A program made the position numbers and the translations under genes. From assembly GCF_030412965.1 (NCBI RefSeq), contig NZ_JAUHJQ010000014.1, positions 1 through 64,000 on the forward strand: 64,000 bases of DNA, written 5' to 3'. Origin of the DNA: Nocardioides oceani (GTDB lineage Bacteria; Actinomycetota; Actinomycetes; Propionibacteriales; Nocardioidaceae). The notes below the pieces were generated by a model. The model searched no databases, had not been told where the DNA came from, and saw only the letters and a program-made list of their open reading frames with translations. Of this stretch, positions 25,412-33,964 are shown in pieces; position 1 is the stretch's first letter, and every line of letters begins with the position of its first letter.

Positions 25412-26158
25412 TCAGCGCGGGTAGTACTCGTTGCGCAGCGTCACCACGACGTTCTGCAGCACCACCTCGGGTGGCAGGGTGACCGCGGTGGCGACCAGGC
25501 CGGCGACGATCGCGGGGTCCATCATCCGCTCCGGCGGCAGCCCCCACTGGTCCATCATCGGCGTCGCCATCGCGGCCGGGTCGATGATGCTGACCCGCGC
25601 GGGCCAGCCGCGCTCGCGCGACTCGGTCTGCATCACCTCGGCCAGCTTGTGCATCGCGGCCTTGGACGCGTTGTAGGCCCCCGCCCCGGCACCGACGGTC
25701 AGCGCGCTGATCGAGACCACGCACACGATGTCGCCGGTGCTCGCGCCGGCGGCCCGGAGGTGCCGGACGAAGGCCCGGCCGAGGTACATCGGTCCGTGGA
25801 CGTTGACCGCGAAGACGCCGTGCCACTGGTCGTCCTCGACGTCGGTGAGGTCGGCGCCGCGGTCGGTCCCGGCGTTGTTGACCAGGAGGTCGAAGCGCGC
25901 CCCGTGCTCGGCGGCGGCCCGCGCCACCACCTCGTCGACGGCCGCGCTGTCCGTGACGTCGAGCGGGACCGCCTCGGCGCCGCCCGCGGCTCCGATGGCC
26001 CCGACGGCCTCGACGGTCCGCGCCGCGCCGTCGGCGTCGATGTCGGCGACCAGCACGTGCGCTCCGCGCCCGGCCAGCTCGAGCGAGATCGAGCGGCCCA
26101 GTCCGCTGCCCCCGCCGGTGACGAGCGCGACGCGCCCCTCCAGGTCCTGTGTCGTCAT
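25412..26158 (-). CDS. Short-chain dehydrogenase/reductase
   Basis: A 248-residue classical SDR: cofactor loop TGGGSGLGRS (about residues 13-22), VADID for the adenosine-ribose site (the acidic residue favours NAD), NNAG, catalytic serine region SISAL and YNASK with the catalytic Tyr and Lys. Substrate unknown. Start ATG 26158 precedes the Rossmann strand by a normal distance; a longer frame upstream has no family support. Divergent from the UDP-xylose synthase gene. Confidence 0.85.
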   Translation of the reverse strand: MTTQDLEGRVALVTGGGSGLGRSISLELAGRGAHVLVADIDADGAARTVEAVGAIGAAGGAEAVPLDVTDSAAVDEVVARAAAEHGARFDLLVNNAGTDRGADLTDVEDDQWHGVFAVNVHGPMYLGRAFVRHLRAAGASTGDIVCVVSISALTVGAGAGAYNASKAAMHKLAEVMQTESRERGWPARVSIIDPAAMATPMMDQWGLPPERMMDPAIVAGLVATAVTLPPEVVLQNVVVTLRNEYYPR

Positions 26159-26167
26159 GGCCGGGCT

Positions 26168-26235
26168 GTACCCGTGGGTCCGCCGCCGAGACACGCGACG
26201 TCCCCCGAAGGGATGAAGCAGGTGGGCCCGGGTAC
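26168..26235. promoter_or_regulatory. Possible divergent stress-sigma (GGGTAC) promoters
   Basis: On the minus strand GTCT-N15-GGGTAC ends 9 nt before the SDR ATG. On the plus strand GGAT-N15-GGGTAC (26230-26235) lies 35 bp before the UDP-xylose synthase gene. Both fit the GNNT-N14-16-GGGTA pattern described for SigB-type factors in streptomycetes. The -35 consensus is weak and GGGTAC is not rare in this base composition. Confidence 0.3.
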
Positions 26236-26270
26236 CCCGGCGGCACCTGGCAGTCACGGGAGGACAGCGG

Positions 26271-27233
26271 ATGAGGCGGACAACGGGCGCGACGGTCGTC
26301 ACCGGCGGCGCGGGATTCGTGGGCTCCTGGCTGTGCCAGCGGCTGCTCGCCGACGGTCACGAGGTGTGGTGCGTCGATTCGCTCGCCACCGGCCGCCGCG
26401 AGAACGTCGCCCACCTCCTGCACGACCCGTGCTTCCACCTCGTCCTCGCCGACGTGTGCGAGCCGTTCGAGGTCCCGGGTGAGGTCGACCAGGTCCTCCA
26501 CCTCGCCTCGCCGGCCTCGCCGGTGCACTACCTGCGGATGCCCGTCGAGACGCTCATGGTCGGCAGCCGCGGGACGACCAACGCGCTGGACCTCGCCGAG
26601 CGCAAGGGCGCGCGGTTCCTGCTCGCCTCGACCTCCGAGGTGTACGGCGACCCGTTGGAGCACCCGCAGCGCGAGACCTACTGGGGCAACGTGAACCCCG
26701 TCGGGCCGCGCAGCGTGTACGACGAGGCCAAGCGCTTCTCCGAGGCGCTGACCACCGCCTACCGCGACCACCGCGGCGTCGACGCGGTCATCGCGCGCAT
26801 CTTCAACACCTACGGGCCGCGGATGGCCGACCAGGACGGCCGCGTCGTCCCGACCTTCGTGCACCAGGCTCTCGCCGGCGAGCCGCTGACCGTCGCCGGG
26901 GACGGCAGCCAGACCCGGTCGCTGTGCTTCGTCGAGGACACCGTCGACGGCCTCCTGCGGCTGGCGGCCTCCGACCACCCCGGACCGGTCAACATCGGCA
27001 ACGACCGCGAGCTCACGGTGCTCGAGATCGCCGAGCTGGTCCGCGACATCACCGGGTCGACCTCCACCGTGGCGTTCATCGACCTGCCGACCGACGACCC
27101 GAAGGTCCGCCGGCCCGACATCACCCGCGCCGAGGAGCTGCTCGGCTGGCGTCCCACGACGCCGGTGCGCGAGGGGCTCAGCCGGACCGTGCGGTGGATG
27201 GCCGGGGGGCGGACCCAGCGCGCGACAGCCTGA
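26271..27233 (+). CDS. UDP-glucuronate decarboxylase (UDP-xylose synthase) family protein
   Basis: A 320-residue extended SDR. Diagnostic segments match UXS enzymes: TGGAGFVGSWL (NAD loop), LASPASPVHY, STSEVYGDPLEHPQ, WGNVNPVGPRS, YDEAKR (catalytic Tyr and Lys) and RIFNTYGPRM. The predicted reaction converts UDP-glucuronate to UDP-xylose with NAD retained. It has no membrane anchor. On the plus strand it faces the glycan operon and its last 56 bp overlap the 3' end of the GT9 gene. It probably supplies a nucleotide sugar to the same glycan. Confidence 0.85.
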   Translation: MRRTTGATVVTGGAGFVGSWLCQRLLADGHEVWCVDSLATGRRENVAHLLHDPCFHLVLADVCEPFEVPGEVDQVLHLASPASPVHYLRMPVETLMVGSRGTTNALDLAERKGARFLLASTSEVYGDPLEHPQRETYWGNVNPVGPRSVYDEAKRFSEALTTAYRDHRGVDAVIARIFNTYGPRMADQDGRVVPTFVHQALAGEPLTVAGDGSQTRSLCFVEDTVDGLLRLAASDHPGPVNIGNDRELTVLEIAELVRDITGSTSTVAFIDLPTDDPKVRRPDITRAEELLGWRPTTPVREGLSRTVRWMAGGRTQRATA

Positions 27234-28140
27234 CCTCGCAGGCGTCGAGCACCTCGCCGACCGTGATCGCGGCGAGCGCGGGGTCGAGCGTCGCCGCGTG
27301 CGGGTCGCCCGGGCCGGTCCCGTGCCACAGCACCGTGTGCGGGCCGGCCGCCGGCGGGCCCCAGCGCTGCGGCGGGGTCGGGCCGAAGAGCAGCACCGAC
27401 GGCGTGCGGTACGCCGACGCCAGGTGCGCCGTGCCGGTGTCCCCGCAGACCACCAGCCGCGCACCGGCCACGAGGGCGGCCAACCGGCTCAGGTCGGTGC
27501 GCCCGGCGAGGACGGCGGCCGGCGGGAGGCCGGCCCGGCGACGTACCTCCTCGGCGAGGGGGGCCTCGGCGGGCGAGCCGGTCAGCACGACCCTGTGCCC
27601 CTCGGCGGCCAGCCCGCGGGCGACGGCGGCGAACCGGTCCACCGGCCAGCGCCTCCCCTCCGAGGCCGCGCCCGGGTGCACGACGACGCCGCCCGGCGCC
27701 GGCGAGGGCTCGGTCGGCTCGTCGAGGGAGACGTCGTCGGGGTCGGCACCGCCCCCGAACGCGGTGGCCACGAGCCGGCACCAGCGCGCCCGCTCGTGCT
27801 CCTCGGGGTCCCACGCCGGGCCGCCGGGGACCTCGTAGGCGACGAGCCGCACGGGCTCCAGCGCCTCGAGGAGGCGGCGGCTCGCGGGGCCGTTGCCATG
27901 CAGGTCGACCGCGACCTCGGGCCGGGGCCCGGTCCACGGCACCGGCGCGAGCTCGCCGACCGGCAGGTGGGTGTCGACGGCCGCGGTCAACGCGACCAGG
28001 GGCCCGAGGGCAGGCGGGGCGGCCAGCACCAGCTCGTGGTCGGGCAGCGCCCGCCGCAGCGCCTTCAGCGCGGGCACGCCCGCCAGGTGGTCGCCCAGGC
28101 CGATCGCGCGCAGGACGAGCGCTCGGGGCCGCGCGGTCAC
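27178..28140 (-). CDS. Glycosyltransferase family 9 (heptosyltransferase-like)
   Basis: A 320-residue GT-B enzyme of the ADP-heptose:LPS heptosyltransferase family. N-terminal LRAIGLGDHLAGVPALKAL is the GT9 acceptor-domain motif, and VVCGDTGTAHLASAYRTPSV with LFGPTPPQRWGP is the donor-binding region. ADP-heptose is the usual donor, consistent with the neighbouring ADP-heptose synthesis genes. Last gene of the operon, starting in a GTGA overlap with hldE. Stop lies inside the convergent UDP-xylose synthase gene. Confidence 0.88.
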   Translation of the reverse strand: MTARPRALVLRAIGLGDHLAGVPALKALRRALPDHELVLAAPPALGPLVALTAAVDTHLPVGELAPVPWTGPRPEVAVDLHGNGPASRRLLEALEPVRLVAYEVPGGPAWDPEEHERARWCRLVATAFGGGADPDDVSLDEPTEPSPAPGGVVVHPGAASEGRRWPVDRFAAVARGLAAEGHRVVLTGSPAEAPLAEEVRRRAGLPPAAVLAGRTDLSRLAALVAGARLVVCGDTGTAHLASAYRTPSVLLFGPTPPQRWGPPAAGPHTVLWHGTGPGDPHAATLDPALAAITVGEVLDACEVRLSRAGSAPRPSTARSG

Positions 28141-29534
28141 CTGCCCGCGCCGGCGCGCTGGGCGGCCGTGGCGACGAGCGAGGTGGTCGAGCGGCCCTGG
28201 AGGTAGGGCAGGACGACCGACTGGCCGCCCCACTCGCGCAGCAGCGCCGCCTCGGGCAGCTCGACGCCCGCGTAGTCGCCGCCCTTGGCCCACACGTCGG
28301 GTCGCACCCGGCGCAGCGCCTCGGTCGGCGTGTCCTCGTCGAAGACGACCACCGCGTCGACGGGCTCGAGGGCGGCCAGCACCCGCGCCCGGTCGTCCTG
28401 CGGGACCAGCGGCCGCGACGCGCCCTTGAGCCTGCGCACGGAGGCGTCGGAGTTCAGGCACACCACCAGGCAGTCGCCGAGCGCCCGCGCCGCCTCGAGC
28501 GTGGCCACGTGGCCGGCGTGCAGGAGGTCGAAGCACCCGCCGGTCGCGACGACCGTGCCGCCGGCGGCGCGGACCAGCTCGACCCGGTCGAGCCCCGCCG
28601 CGGCGCTGCCGCGGTCCGCGGCGCCCGGGCCGGAACGGCCGAAGCCCGCCGCTCCCCCTCCGGCGACGAAGTGCGCGGCGGCCAGGACGGCGGCCTGCAC
28701 CGCCTCGGTGGTCAGCGCGCCGGTGGCGAGGGCGCCGGCCGCCGCGCTGGCGAACCGGTCGCCGGCGCCGCACGGGTCGGTGGCGCCGACCCGCGGGGCG
28801 GGCAGGACCGAGGGCGAGGACTCCCCGTGGCTCAGCAGCGCGCCGCGCTCGCCCAGCGTGACCGCCACCGCCGCGGCCGACCACCGCTCGACGAGGGCGG
28901 CCGCACGGGCGCTCACCTCGCCCAGCGGCGTGCGGGCGCCCGCCCCGACGTCCCCGGCGAAGTGTGCCGCCTCGTCGCGGTTGGGCGTCACGAGCCGGAC
29001 GCCCGGCACCGGCGCGGCGCCCCGCGGGTGCGGGTCCCAGACCACGGGCACCCGGCCCGCGGCGGCCGCCAAGGCCTCGCGGACGGCCGGCTCGGCGGTC
29101 AGCCCGCGGCCGTAGTCGGCGACGAGGACCGCGCCCGCGGACGCGATCGCCGCGAGGGCCGCCTCGGGGGCCGGTCCGACCGCGCCGGCCGTGCCGGTGT
29201 CGAGGCGCAGCAGCGACTGCCCGGCGGAGCGGACCCGCTTCTTGACCGACGTGCTGCCGGCGTGCGGCACGCGCACCAGCCGGACGGCGTACGAGTCCAG
29301 CAGCGCGACGAGGCGCTCCCCGTCGGCGTCGTCGGCGACCGCGGAGACCAGGACGACCTCGTGGCCGTCGCGGGCCGCGAGCGCCGCGGCCAGGCCGGCG
29401 CCTCCGGGTCGCGGGTGCTCGACGAGGTCGTCGAGCACGGGCACGGGCGCGTCGGGGCACAGGCGCCCCGCGCGGCCCTCGAGGTCGACGTCGAGGAGCG
29501 CGTCGCCGACGACGACGAGCGGGCCGCGGCTCAT
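28137..29534 (-). CDS. hldE: Bifunctional heptose 7-phosphate kinase / heptose 1-phosphate adenylyltransferase
   Basis: A 465-residue fusion. Residues 1-295 form a PfkB/ribokinase-fold kinase with the GAGD motif (256-259, catalytic Asp259). Residues about 325-465 form a nucleotidyltransferase with TGGCFDLLHAGH, containing HAGH (339-342), and KGGDY. The E. coli counterpart makes heptose 1,7-bisphosphate and, after GmhB, ADP-D-glycero-beta-D-manno-heptose. The parallel operon genes gmhA and gmhB complete the pathway. ATGA overlap with gmhA. A short Gly/Ala linker (295-315) joins the domains. Confidence 0.92.
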   Translation of the reverse strand: MSRGPLVVVGDALLDVDLEGRAGRLCPDAPVPVLDDLVEHPRPGGAGLAAALAARDGHEVVLVSAVADDADGERLVALLDSYAVRLVRVPHAGSTSVKKRVRSAGQSLLRLDTGTAGAVGPAPEAALAAIASAGAVLVADYGRGLTAEPAVREALAAAAGRVPVVWDPHPRGAAPVPGVRLVTPNRDEAAHFAGDVGAGARTPLGEVSARAAALVERWSAAAVAVTLGERGALLSHGESSPSVLPAPRVGATDPCGAGDRFASAAAGALATGALTTEAVQAAVLAAAHFVAGGGAAGFGRSGPGAADRGSAAAGLDRVELVRAAGGTVVATGGCFDLLHAGHVATLEAARALGDCLVVCLNSDASVRRLKGASRPLVPQDDRARVLAALEPVDAVVVFDEDTPTEALRRVRPDVWAKGGDYAGVELPEAALLREWGGQSVVLPYLQGRSTTSLVATAAQRAGAGR

Positions 29535-30184
29535 GCGCTGGCCCCCGAGCGGCACACGAGGTCCTCGTTCGACATCCGGGTGCGGGAGACGCCGACGCCC
29601 AGGGTGCGGTCGAGGGCCGCGCAGGTGATGTGCAGCGCGACGAGGTGCAGCTCCTGGACGGTCGCGGTGTACTGCGCGTCGACGCAGCAGGCCTCGTCGG
29701 CGACGTCGGCCAGCGGGTTGGGCCGCGGACCGGTCATCGCCCACACCTGCAGCCCGACCGCCCGTCCACGCTTCGCCGCGGCCACCATGTTGGGGCTGCG
29801 GCCGCTGGTCGACATCAGCACGAGCACGTCGCCGGGCCGGCCGTGGGCCTCGACCTGGCGGGCGAAGAGCTCCTCGGGCGGGTAGTCGTTGGCGATCGCG
29901 GTGAGGCTCGAGGTCTCCGAGGTCAGGCAGATCGCGGAGAACGGCGGCCGGTCCTCGCGGTAGCGGCCCACGAGCTCGGCGGTGAGGTGCTGGGCCTGGG
30001 CGGCGCTGCCTCCGTTGCCGGCCGCGAGCAGGCGCCCGCCGCCGTCGAGGACCTCCGCGAGCCGCACCCCCCAGTCGTCGACGACGTCGACGCACGGGCC
30101 GAACCTCTCCAGCGCCCGCGACAGCTCGAGCAGGTGCTCGTGGTCGCAGGGGGTGTGCAGGGGGCGGGCGTTCGTGCCGGTCAT
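29531..30184 (-). CDS. gmhA: Phosphoheptose isomerase (SIS domain)
   Basis: A 217-residue SIS-fold enzyme that converts sedoheptulose 7-phosphate to D-glycero-D-manno-heptose 7-phosphate. Markers are AAGNGGSAAQAQHLTAELVG, LTSETSSLTAIANDY, MSTSGRSPNM and the C-terminal LHLVALHITCAALD helix with a metal-ligand His. Length near the E. coli enzyme (192) with N- and C-terminal extensions. ATGA overlaps on both sides make it an integral member of the operon. Confidence 0.92.
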   Translation of the reverse strand: MTGTNARPLHTPCDHEHLLELSRALERFGPCVDVVDDWGVRLAEVLDGGGRLLAAGNGGSAAQAQHLTAELVGRYREDRPPFSAICLTSETSSLTAIANDYPPEELFARQVEAHGRPGDVLVLMSTSGRSPNMVAAAKRGRAVGLQVWAMTGPRPNPLADVADEACCVDAQYTATVQELHLVALHITCAALDRTLGVGVSRTRMSNEDLVCRSGASA

Positions 30185-31413
30185 CGGGTCACCTCCGAGG
30201 TGAGGCGCGCGGGCGCGCCGAGGAGTGCTGCGTAGACGGACTCGGTCTGCTCCACGACGCAGCGCCAGTCGTAGCGCTCGAGCGCGCGGCGCCGCCCGGC
30301 CCTGCCGTACGCCGCCCGGCGCACGTCGTCGGCGAGGAGCGCGCCGAGCGCGCCGGCGAGCGCGTCGGGGTCGCGCGGCGGGACCAGCTCGCCGGTCACG
30401 CCGGGGACGACCGTGTCGAGGAGGCCACCGACGGCCGAGCCGACGACCGGCCGGCCGCACGCCATCGCCTCGAGCGGCACGATCCCGAACGGCTCGTACC
30501 ACGGCACGGTGACGACCACGTCGCTGCTCCGCACCAGGGCGGGTACGTCGCCGCGCGGGACGGCCCCGGTGAACACGACCCGGTCGGAGACGCCGAGGTC
30601 GGCCGCGAGCGCGCGGAGCCGGGCGACCTCGGGGTCGGCGTCCAGCGCGTCGGCGAGCGGCCCGCCCGCGACGACGAGCTCGACGTCGGGGATCCGGGCC
30701 ACCGCCCGGACGGCGTCGTCGATGCCCTTGCGGGCGACCATGCGGCCGATCACCAGCACCCGCCGCCGCCCGGCCCGGCCGGCACCAGTGGGCACACCGG
30801 CGGGCGCGGCACCGGGACGGAAGTGCCCCACGTCCACGCCGCACGGGATGACGTCGGCGCGGGCCGGGTCGAGCCCCAGCTCGACCAGCTCGCGCACCTC
30901 GTCGGAGCAGGTCGCCACGACTCGCGCCGCCTCGCGGCAGATCCGCCGCTCCAGGTCGATCCGGTCGGCCGGGCTGGTGTCGTCCGCACCCTGCCACCGG
31001 CGCTTGACCGAGCCGAGCGCGTGGAAGGTCTGCACGACGGGGACGCCCGTGCCGGCGGTGGCGTCGAGCGAGGCGACGCCGCTCATCCAGAAGTGGGCGT
31101 GGACGACGTCGGGCCGCCACCGGCGCCACTGGGCGGCGAGCCGCTCGGCGAAGGCCGGCATGTGCGGCAGCAGGTCGTCCTTCGGGACCTCGGTCGGCGG
31201 CCCGGCGGGCACGTGGTCGACGACGTACCCGTCGGCGGTGCGCACCCGGTCGGGGGTCCCGGTGCGGTCGCGCCGCGTGTGCACGACGACCTCGTGGCCG
31301 CGCCGGGCGAGGCCGGCCGCCAGCGCGGCGACGTGGACGTTCTGGCCGCCGGCGTCGACGCCGCCGAGCGTCGCCAGGGGGTCGGCGTGCTCCGAGACGA
31401 GCGCGATCTTCAC
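30181..31413 (-). CDS. Glycosyltransferase family 4 protein
   Basis: A 410-residue GT-B retaining glycosyltransferase. N-terminal ALVSEHADPLATLGGVDAGG resembles the sucrose-phosphate synthase/MshA-like subgroup. The donor-binding E-x7-E motif is EPFGIVPLEAMACGRPVV (about 312-329). Start GTG has a strong AGGAGG five to six bases upstream. In Proteobacteria similar enzymes accompany heptose clusters, but donor and acceptor cannot be inferred here. GTGA overlap with the preceding GT9 gene. Confidence 0.87.
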   Translation of the reverse strand: MKIALVSEHADPLATLGGVDAGGQNVHVAALAAGLARRGHEVVVHTRRDRTGTPDRVRTADGYVVDHVPAGPPTEVPKDDLLPHMPAFAERLAAQWRRWRPDVVHAHFWMSGVASLDATAGTGVPVVQTFHALGSVKRRWQGADDTSPADRIDLERRICREAARVVATCSDEVRELVELGLDPARADVIPCGVDVGHFRPGAAPAGVPTGAGRAGRRRVLVIGRMVARKGIDDAVRAVARIPDVELVVAGGPLADALDADPEVARLRALAADLGVSDRVVFTGAVPRGDVPALVRSSDVVVTVPWYEPFGIVPLEAMACGRPVVGSAVGGLLDTVVPGVTGELVPPRDPDALAGALGALLADDVRRAAYGRAGRRRALERYDWRCVVEQTESVYAALLGAPARLTSEVTR

Positions 31414-32444
31414 GGGATCCTCCTCAGGGTCGCGCTCGGCGCGGGCGCGGCCAGGCCGCCGAGCTCGGTGACGGCGGCGACCACCTGGGCAGGGGTCACC
31501 GACGACAGGCAGGGGTGCCCGGGCACCGGGCAGGTGGTCGCGCGGGTGCCCCGGCACGGGGCGTCGCGGTCGCCGAGCACGACGCGCCGGTCGGTGTACG
31601 GCGCCCAGCGTTCGACGGGGACGGTCGGTGCGAAGAGGGAGACCACGGGCACCCCGACCGCGGCTGCCAGGTGGGCGGGCCCGGTGTTGCCGACGACGAC
31701 CGCCCGCGCGCCGGCCAGCAGACCGGCGAGCTCACCGAGGTCGGTGCCGCCGCCGCGGTCGATCCCGCCGCCGCCGGCGACGAGGGCGGTCAGGTCGCGC
31801 TCGTCGGGGCCGCCGGTGACCACGACGGTCGTGCCGCGCTCGGTGAGCAGCCGGCACGCCTCGCGGTAGTGCTCGGCCGGCCACGCTCGGGCGGGCACCG
31901 ACGTGCCGGGGTGGAGCACGACGTACGGCACCGGGGAGGGCTCGGCGACGACCGTGCGGACCGCGAGCGCCCCGGGGTCGCCCGGGGGCAGCTCGAACCC
32001 GCACGCCCGGGCCAGCGAGAGCGCCCGCTCCGGCTCGGGGACGTCGGCGTCGAAGCGGTGCCGGACGTCGAGCAGCGAGCCCGGGTAGTCCTCGCTGATC
32101 GCGCCGACCCAGGGCACCCCGGCCATCCGCAGCAGCAGCGCGGTGGGCAGCGCGGACTGGTGGAAGGAGGTGAAGACGACCGCCCGGTCGTAGCGGCCGG
32201 CGGCGACCAGCGCGACGAGGTCCTCGACGTCATCGCGGGCGACCGGGTCCGGCTCGGGGTCGATCCAGGGCGCCCGCCAGCACAGCAGGTCGTCGACGCC
32301 GGGGAGCAGCTCGGCCGCGGCCCGCCCGCGGGGCCCGCAGAGCAGGGCGAGGTGGTCGGACCCGGCCGCGAGGGCACGGAGCGCCGGCCCGGTGACGAGG
32401 ACGTCTCCGAGGCTGTCGAGCCGGACGGCGAGCGTGCGGGTCAC
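31410..32444 (-). CDS. Glycosyltransferase family 9 (second heptosyltransferase-like)
   Basis: A 344-residue GT9 protein. VRLDSLGDVLVTGPALRAL is the family N-terminal motif and VVVGNTGPAHLAAAVGVPVV with LFAPTVPVERWAPY is the donor site. A cysteine-rich tail (CRGTRATTCPVPGHPCLSSV) resembles the C-terminal insert of WaaF-type enzymes. Two different GT9 enzymes in one operon suggest at least two heptose additions. GTGA overlap on both sides. Confidence 0.88.
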   Translation of the reverse strand: MTRTLAVRLDSLGDVLVTGPALRALAAGSDHLALLCGPRGRAAAELLPGVDDLLCWRAPWIDPEPDPVARDDVEDLVALVAAGRYDRAVVFTSFHQSALPTALLLRMAGVPWVGAISEDYPGSLLDVRHRFDADVPEPERALSLARACGFELPPGDPGALAVRTVVAEPSPVPYVVLHPGTSVPARAWPAEHYREACRLLTERGTTVVVTGGPDERDLTALVAGGGGIDRGGGTDLGELAGLLAGARAVVVGNTGPAHLAAAVGVPVVSLFAPTVPVERWAPYTDRRVVLGDRDAPCRGTRATTCPVPGHPCLSSVTPAQVVAAVTELGGLAAPAPSATLRRIP

Positions 32445-33964
32445 CAGCGGCCCCGCACGATCTCCTCGACGGCCGCCGGGAGGGACGGCGCGACGAGCGC
32501 GGCCCGGTCGACCTCGTCGGCGCGGGTCTGCGCGGTCGGCACCAGCACGCCCACCGCGCCGGCCGCCTCGGCCGCGGCGACGTCGGCCTCGATGTCGCCG
32601 ACCAGCACCGTGCGCGCGGGATCGACGTCGAGCTCGGCGCACGCCTGCTTGACCATGCCGGGCGCCGGCTTGCGGCACGCGCAGCCGTCCTCCGGACCGT
32701 GCGGGCACAGCAGCACGACCTCGAAGGGGCCGAGGAGCTCCGCGACGCGGGCGTTGACGGCGTCGGCCTGCTCGCGGGTGATCAGGCCCCGGGCGATGCC
32801 GGACTGGTTGGTCACCACGCCGAGCCGCACGCCGAGCGCCCGCAGCCGGTCGAGGGCCTCGCGGGCGCCCTCGACGGGCCGGACGAGCGCCGGGTCGCCG
32901 TTGTAGGGCACGTCGTGGACCAGCGTGCCGTCGCGGTCGAGCAGCACCAGGTCGGGCAGGCCGCGCCAGGGGCCGGAGCGCCGGTGCCGGACGATGCCGC
33001 GCGCGGAGTGCCACGTCGCCGCGACCGGGATCGCCGCGCTGGTCAGCGCCATCCGGCGTACCTCCGCGGCGTCCCGGGGGCCGGGAGCGATCCGCGCCCA
33101 CGCGAAGTCGGCCGTGCCGGCGAGCCAGGCCGCCGCGGCGAACAGAGCGGTACGTCGCCGGCCAGCCGCCAGGGCCCCGACCGCGGCCGCGGCCGCCGCG
33201 GCCACCGCGACGTGCCGCGGCCGCCGACCCAGCGGCGCCTCGGCGCGCACGTGCCAGTCCGGGCCGTGGACGGCCCGCATCAGGTAGTCGTCGGCGTTGC
33301 CGGCCTGCTGCCGCAGGCTCGCCCAGTCGTCCGCCGGCCGCACCGGGTGGGCGGTGAGCCGGCTCCCGTCGAGCACCCGCCCGCGGTCGGCGCCCAGCCG
33401 GAGGGCGAGGTCGGCGTCCTCGCGGAACGCCCGCGGGAAGCGCTCGTCGAACCCGCCCACCGCGGACAGGTCGCGGCGGCGGTAGGTCAGGTCGGCGGTG
33501 ATCCACCGGGCCGTCTCCAGCCCCGCGGTGCCGCGCTCCCAGTCCGTGGGAGGGCGGTCCTCGGGCAGCGGCACCCGGATCCGGCCCTCGGAGCCGACGG
33601 CGTCGCGGGCCGCGGCGAGCTCGAGGTCGACCCGCAGCCGCTCGTGCCAGTCGGTCCCGGGCAGGACGTCGTCGTCGAGGAACGAGACCCACGTCGTGCG
33701 GGCGTGCCGCCAGCCGATGTTGCGGGCGCGAGCCGGTCCCCCGCCACCGGCCCGGACGACGCGCAGGTCCAGACCGTGGCCGGGCAGCCGCCGGCGTACC
33801 TCCTCGGCGAGGTCGGGACCCTCGGGCCGGTCGTCGACGAGGACGACCGGCACGTCGAGCGGCACGGTCTGGCCGGCCAGCCGCTCGAGCAGGACGAGCA
33901 GGCTCGGGCGGCCGACGGTGGGGACGACGACGGTGGTGTCGGTGCGGGCGTGGCGCCCGGTCAC
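32441..33964 (-). CDS. Fusion of a family-2 glycosyltransferase and a GmhB-like heptose-bisphosphate phosphatase
   Basis: A 507-residue two-part protein. Residues 10-235 are a GT-A family-2 glycosyltransferase with the DDR segment near 44 and LDDDV at 96-100. Residues 250-325 are hydrophobic, Ala-rich, perhaps membrane-associated. Residues 338-507 are a HAD phosphatase: DRDGT (Asp343, Asp345), VVTNQSG, and the GmhB zinc loop with Cys420, His422, Cys428, Cys430. The GmhB step dephosphorylates heptose 1,7-bisphosphate between the two HldE reactions, so this protein couples precursor synthesis to glycosyl transfer. No internal start with a ribosome site was noted at the junction. Confidence 0.85.
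   Translation of the reverse strand: MTGRHARTDTTVVVPTVGRPSLLVLLERLAGQTVPLDVPVVLVDDRPEGPDLAEEVRRRLPGHGLDLRVVRAGGGGPARARNIGWRHARTTWVSFLDDDVLPGTDWHERLRVDLELAAARDAVGSEGRIRVPLPEDRPPTDWERGTAGLETARWITADLTYRRRDLSAVGGFDERFPRAFREDADLALRLGADRGRVLDGSRLTAHPVRPADDWASLRQQAGNADDYLMRAVHGPDWHVRAEAPLGRRPRHVAVAAAAAAAVGALAAGRRRTALFAAAAWLAGTADFAWARIAPGPRDAAEVRRMALTSAAIPVAATWHSARGIVRHRRSGPWRGLPDLVLLDRDGTLVHDVPYNGDPALVRPVEGAREALDRLRALGVRLGVVTNQSGIARGLITREQADAVNARVAELLGPFEVVLLCPHGPEDGCACRKPAPGMVKQACAELDVDPARTVLVGDIEADVAAAEAAGAVGVLVPTAQTRADEVDRAALVAPSLPAAVEEIVRGRW

Noticed and set aside
26271..27233. HldD (ADP-heptose 6-epimerase) as the function of the SDR next to the heptose genes
   Set aside because: Motifs PASPVHY, STSEVYGDPLEHPQ and RIFNTYGPRM are those of UDP-glucuronate decarboxylase, not HldD.
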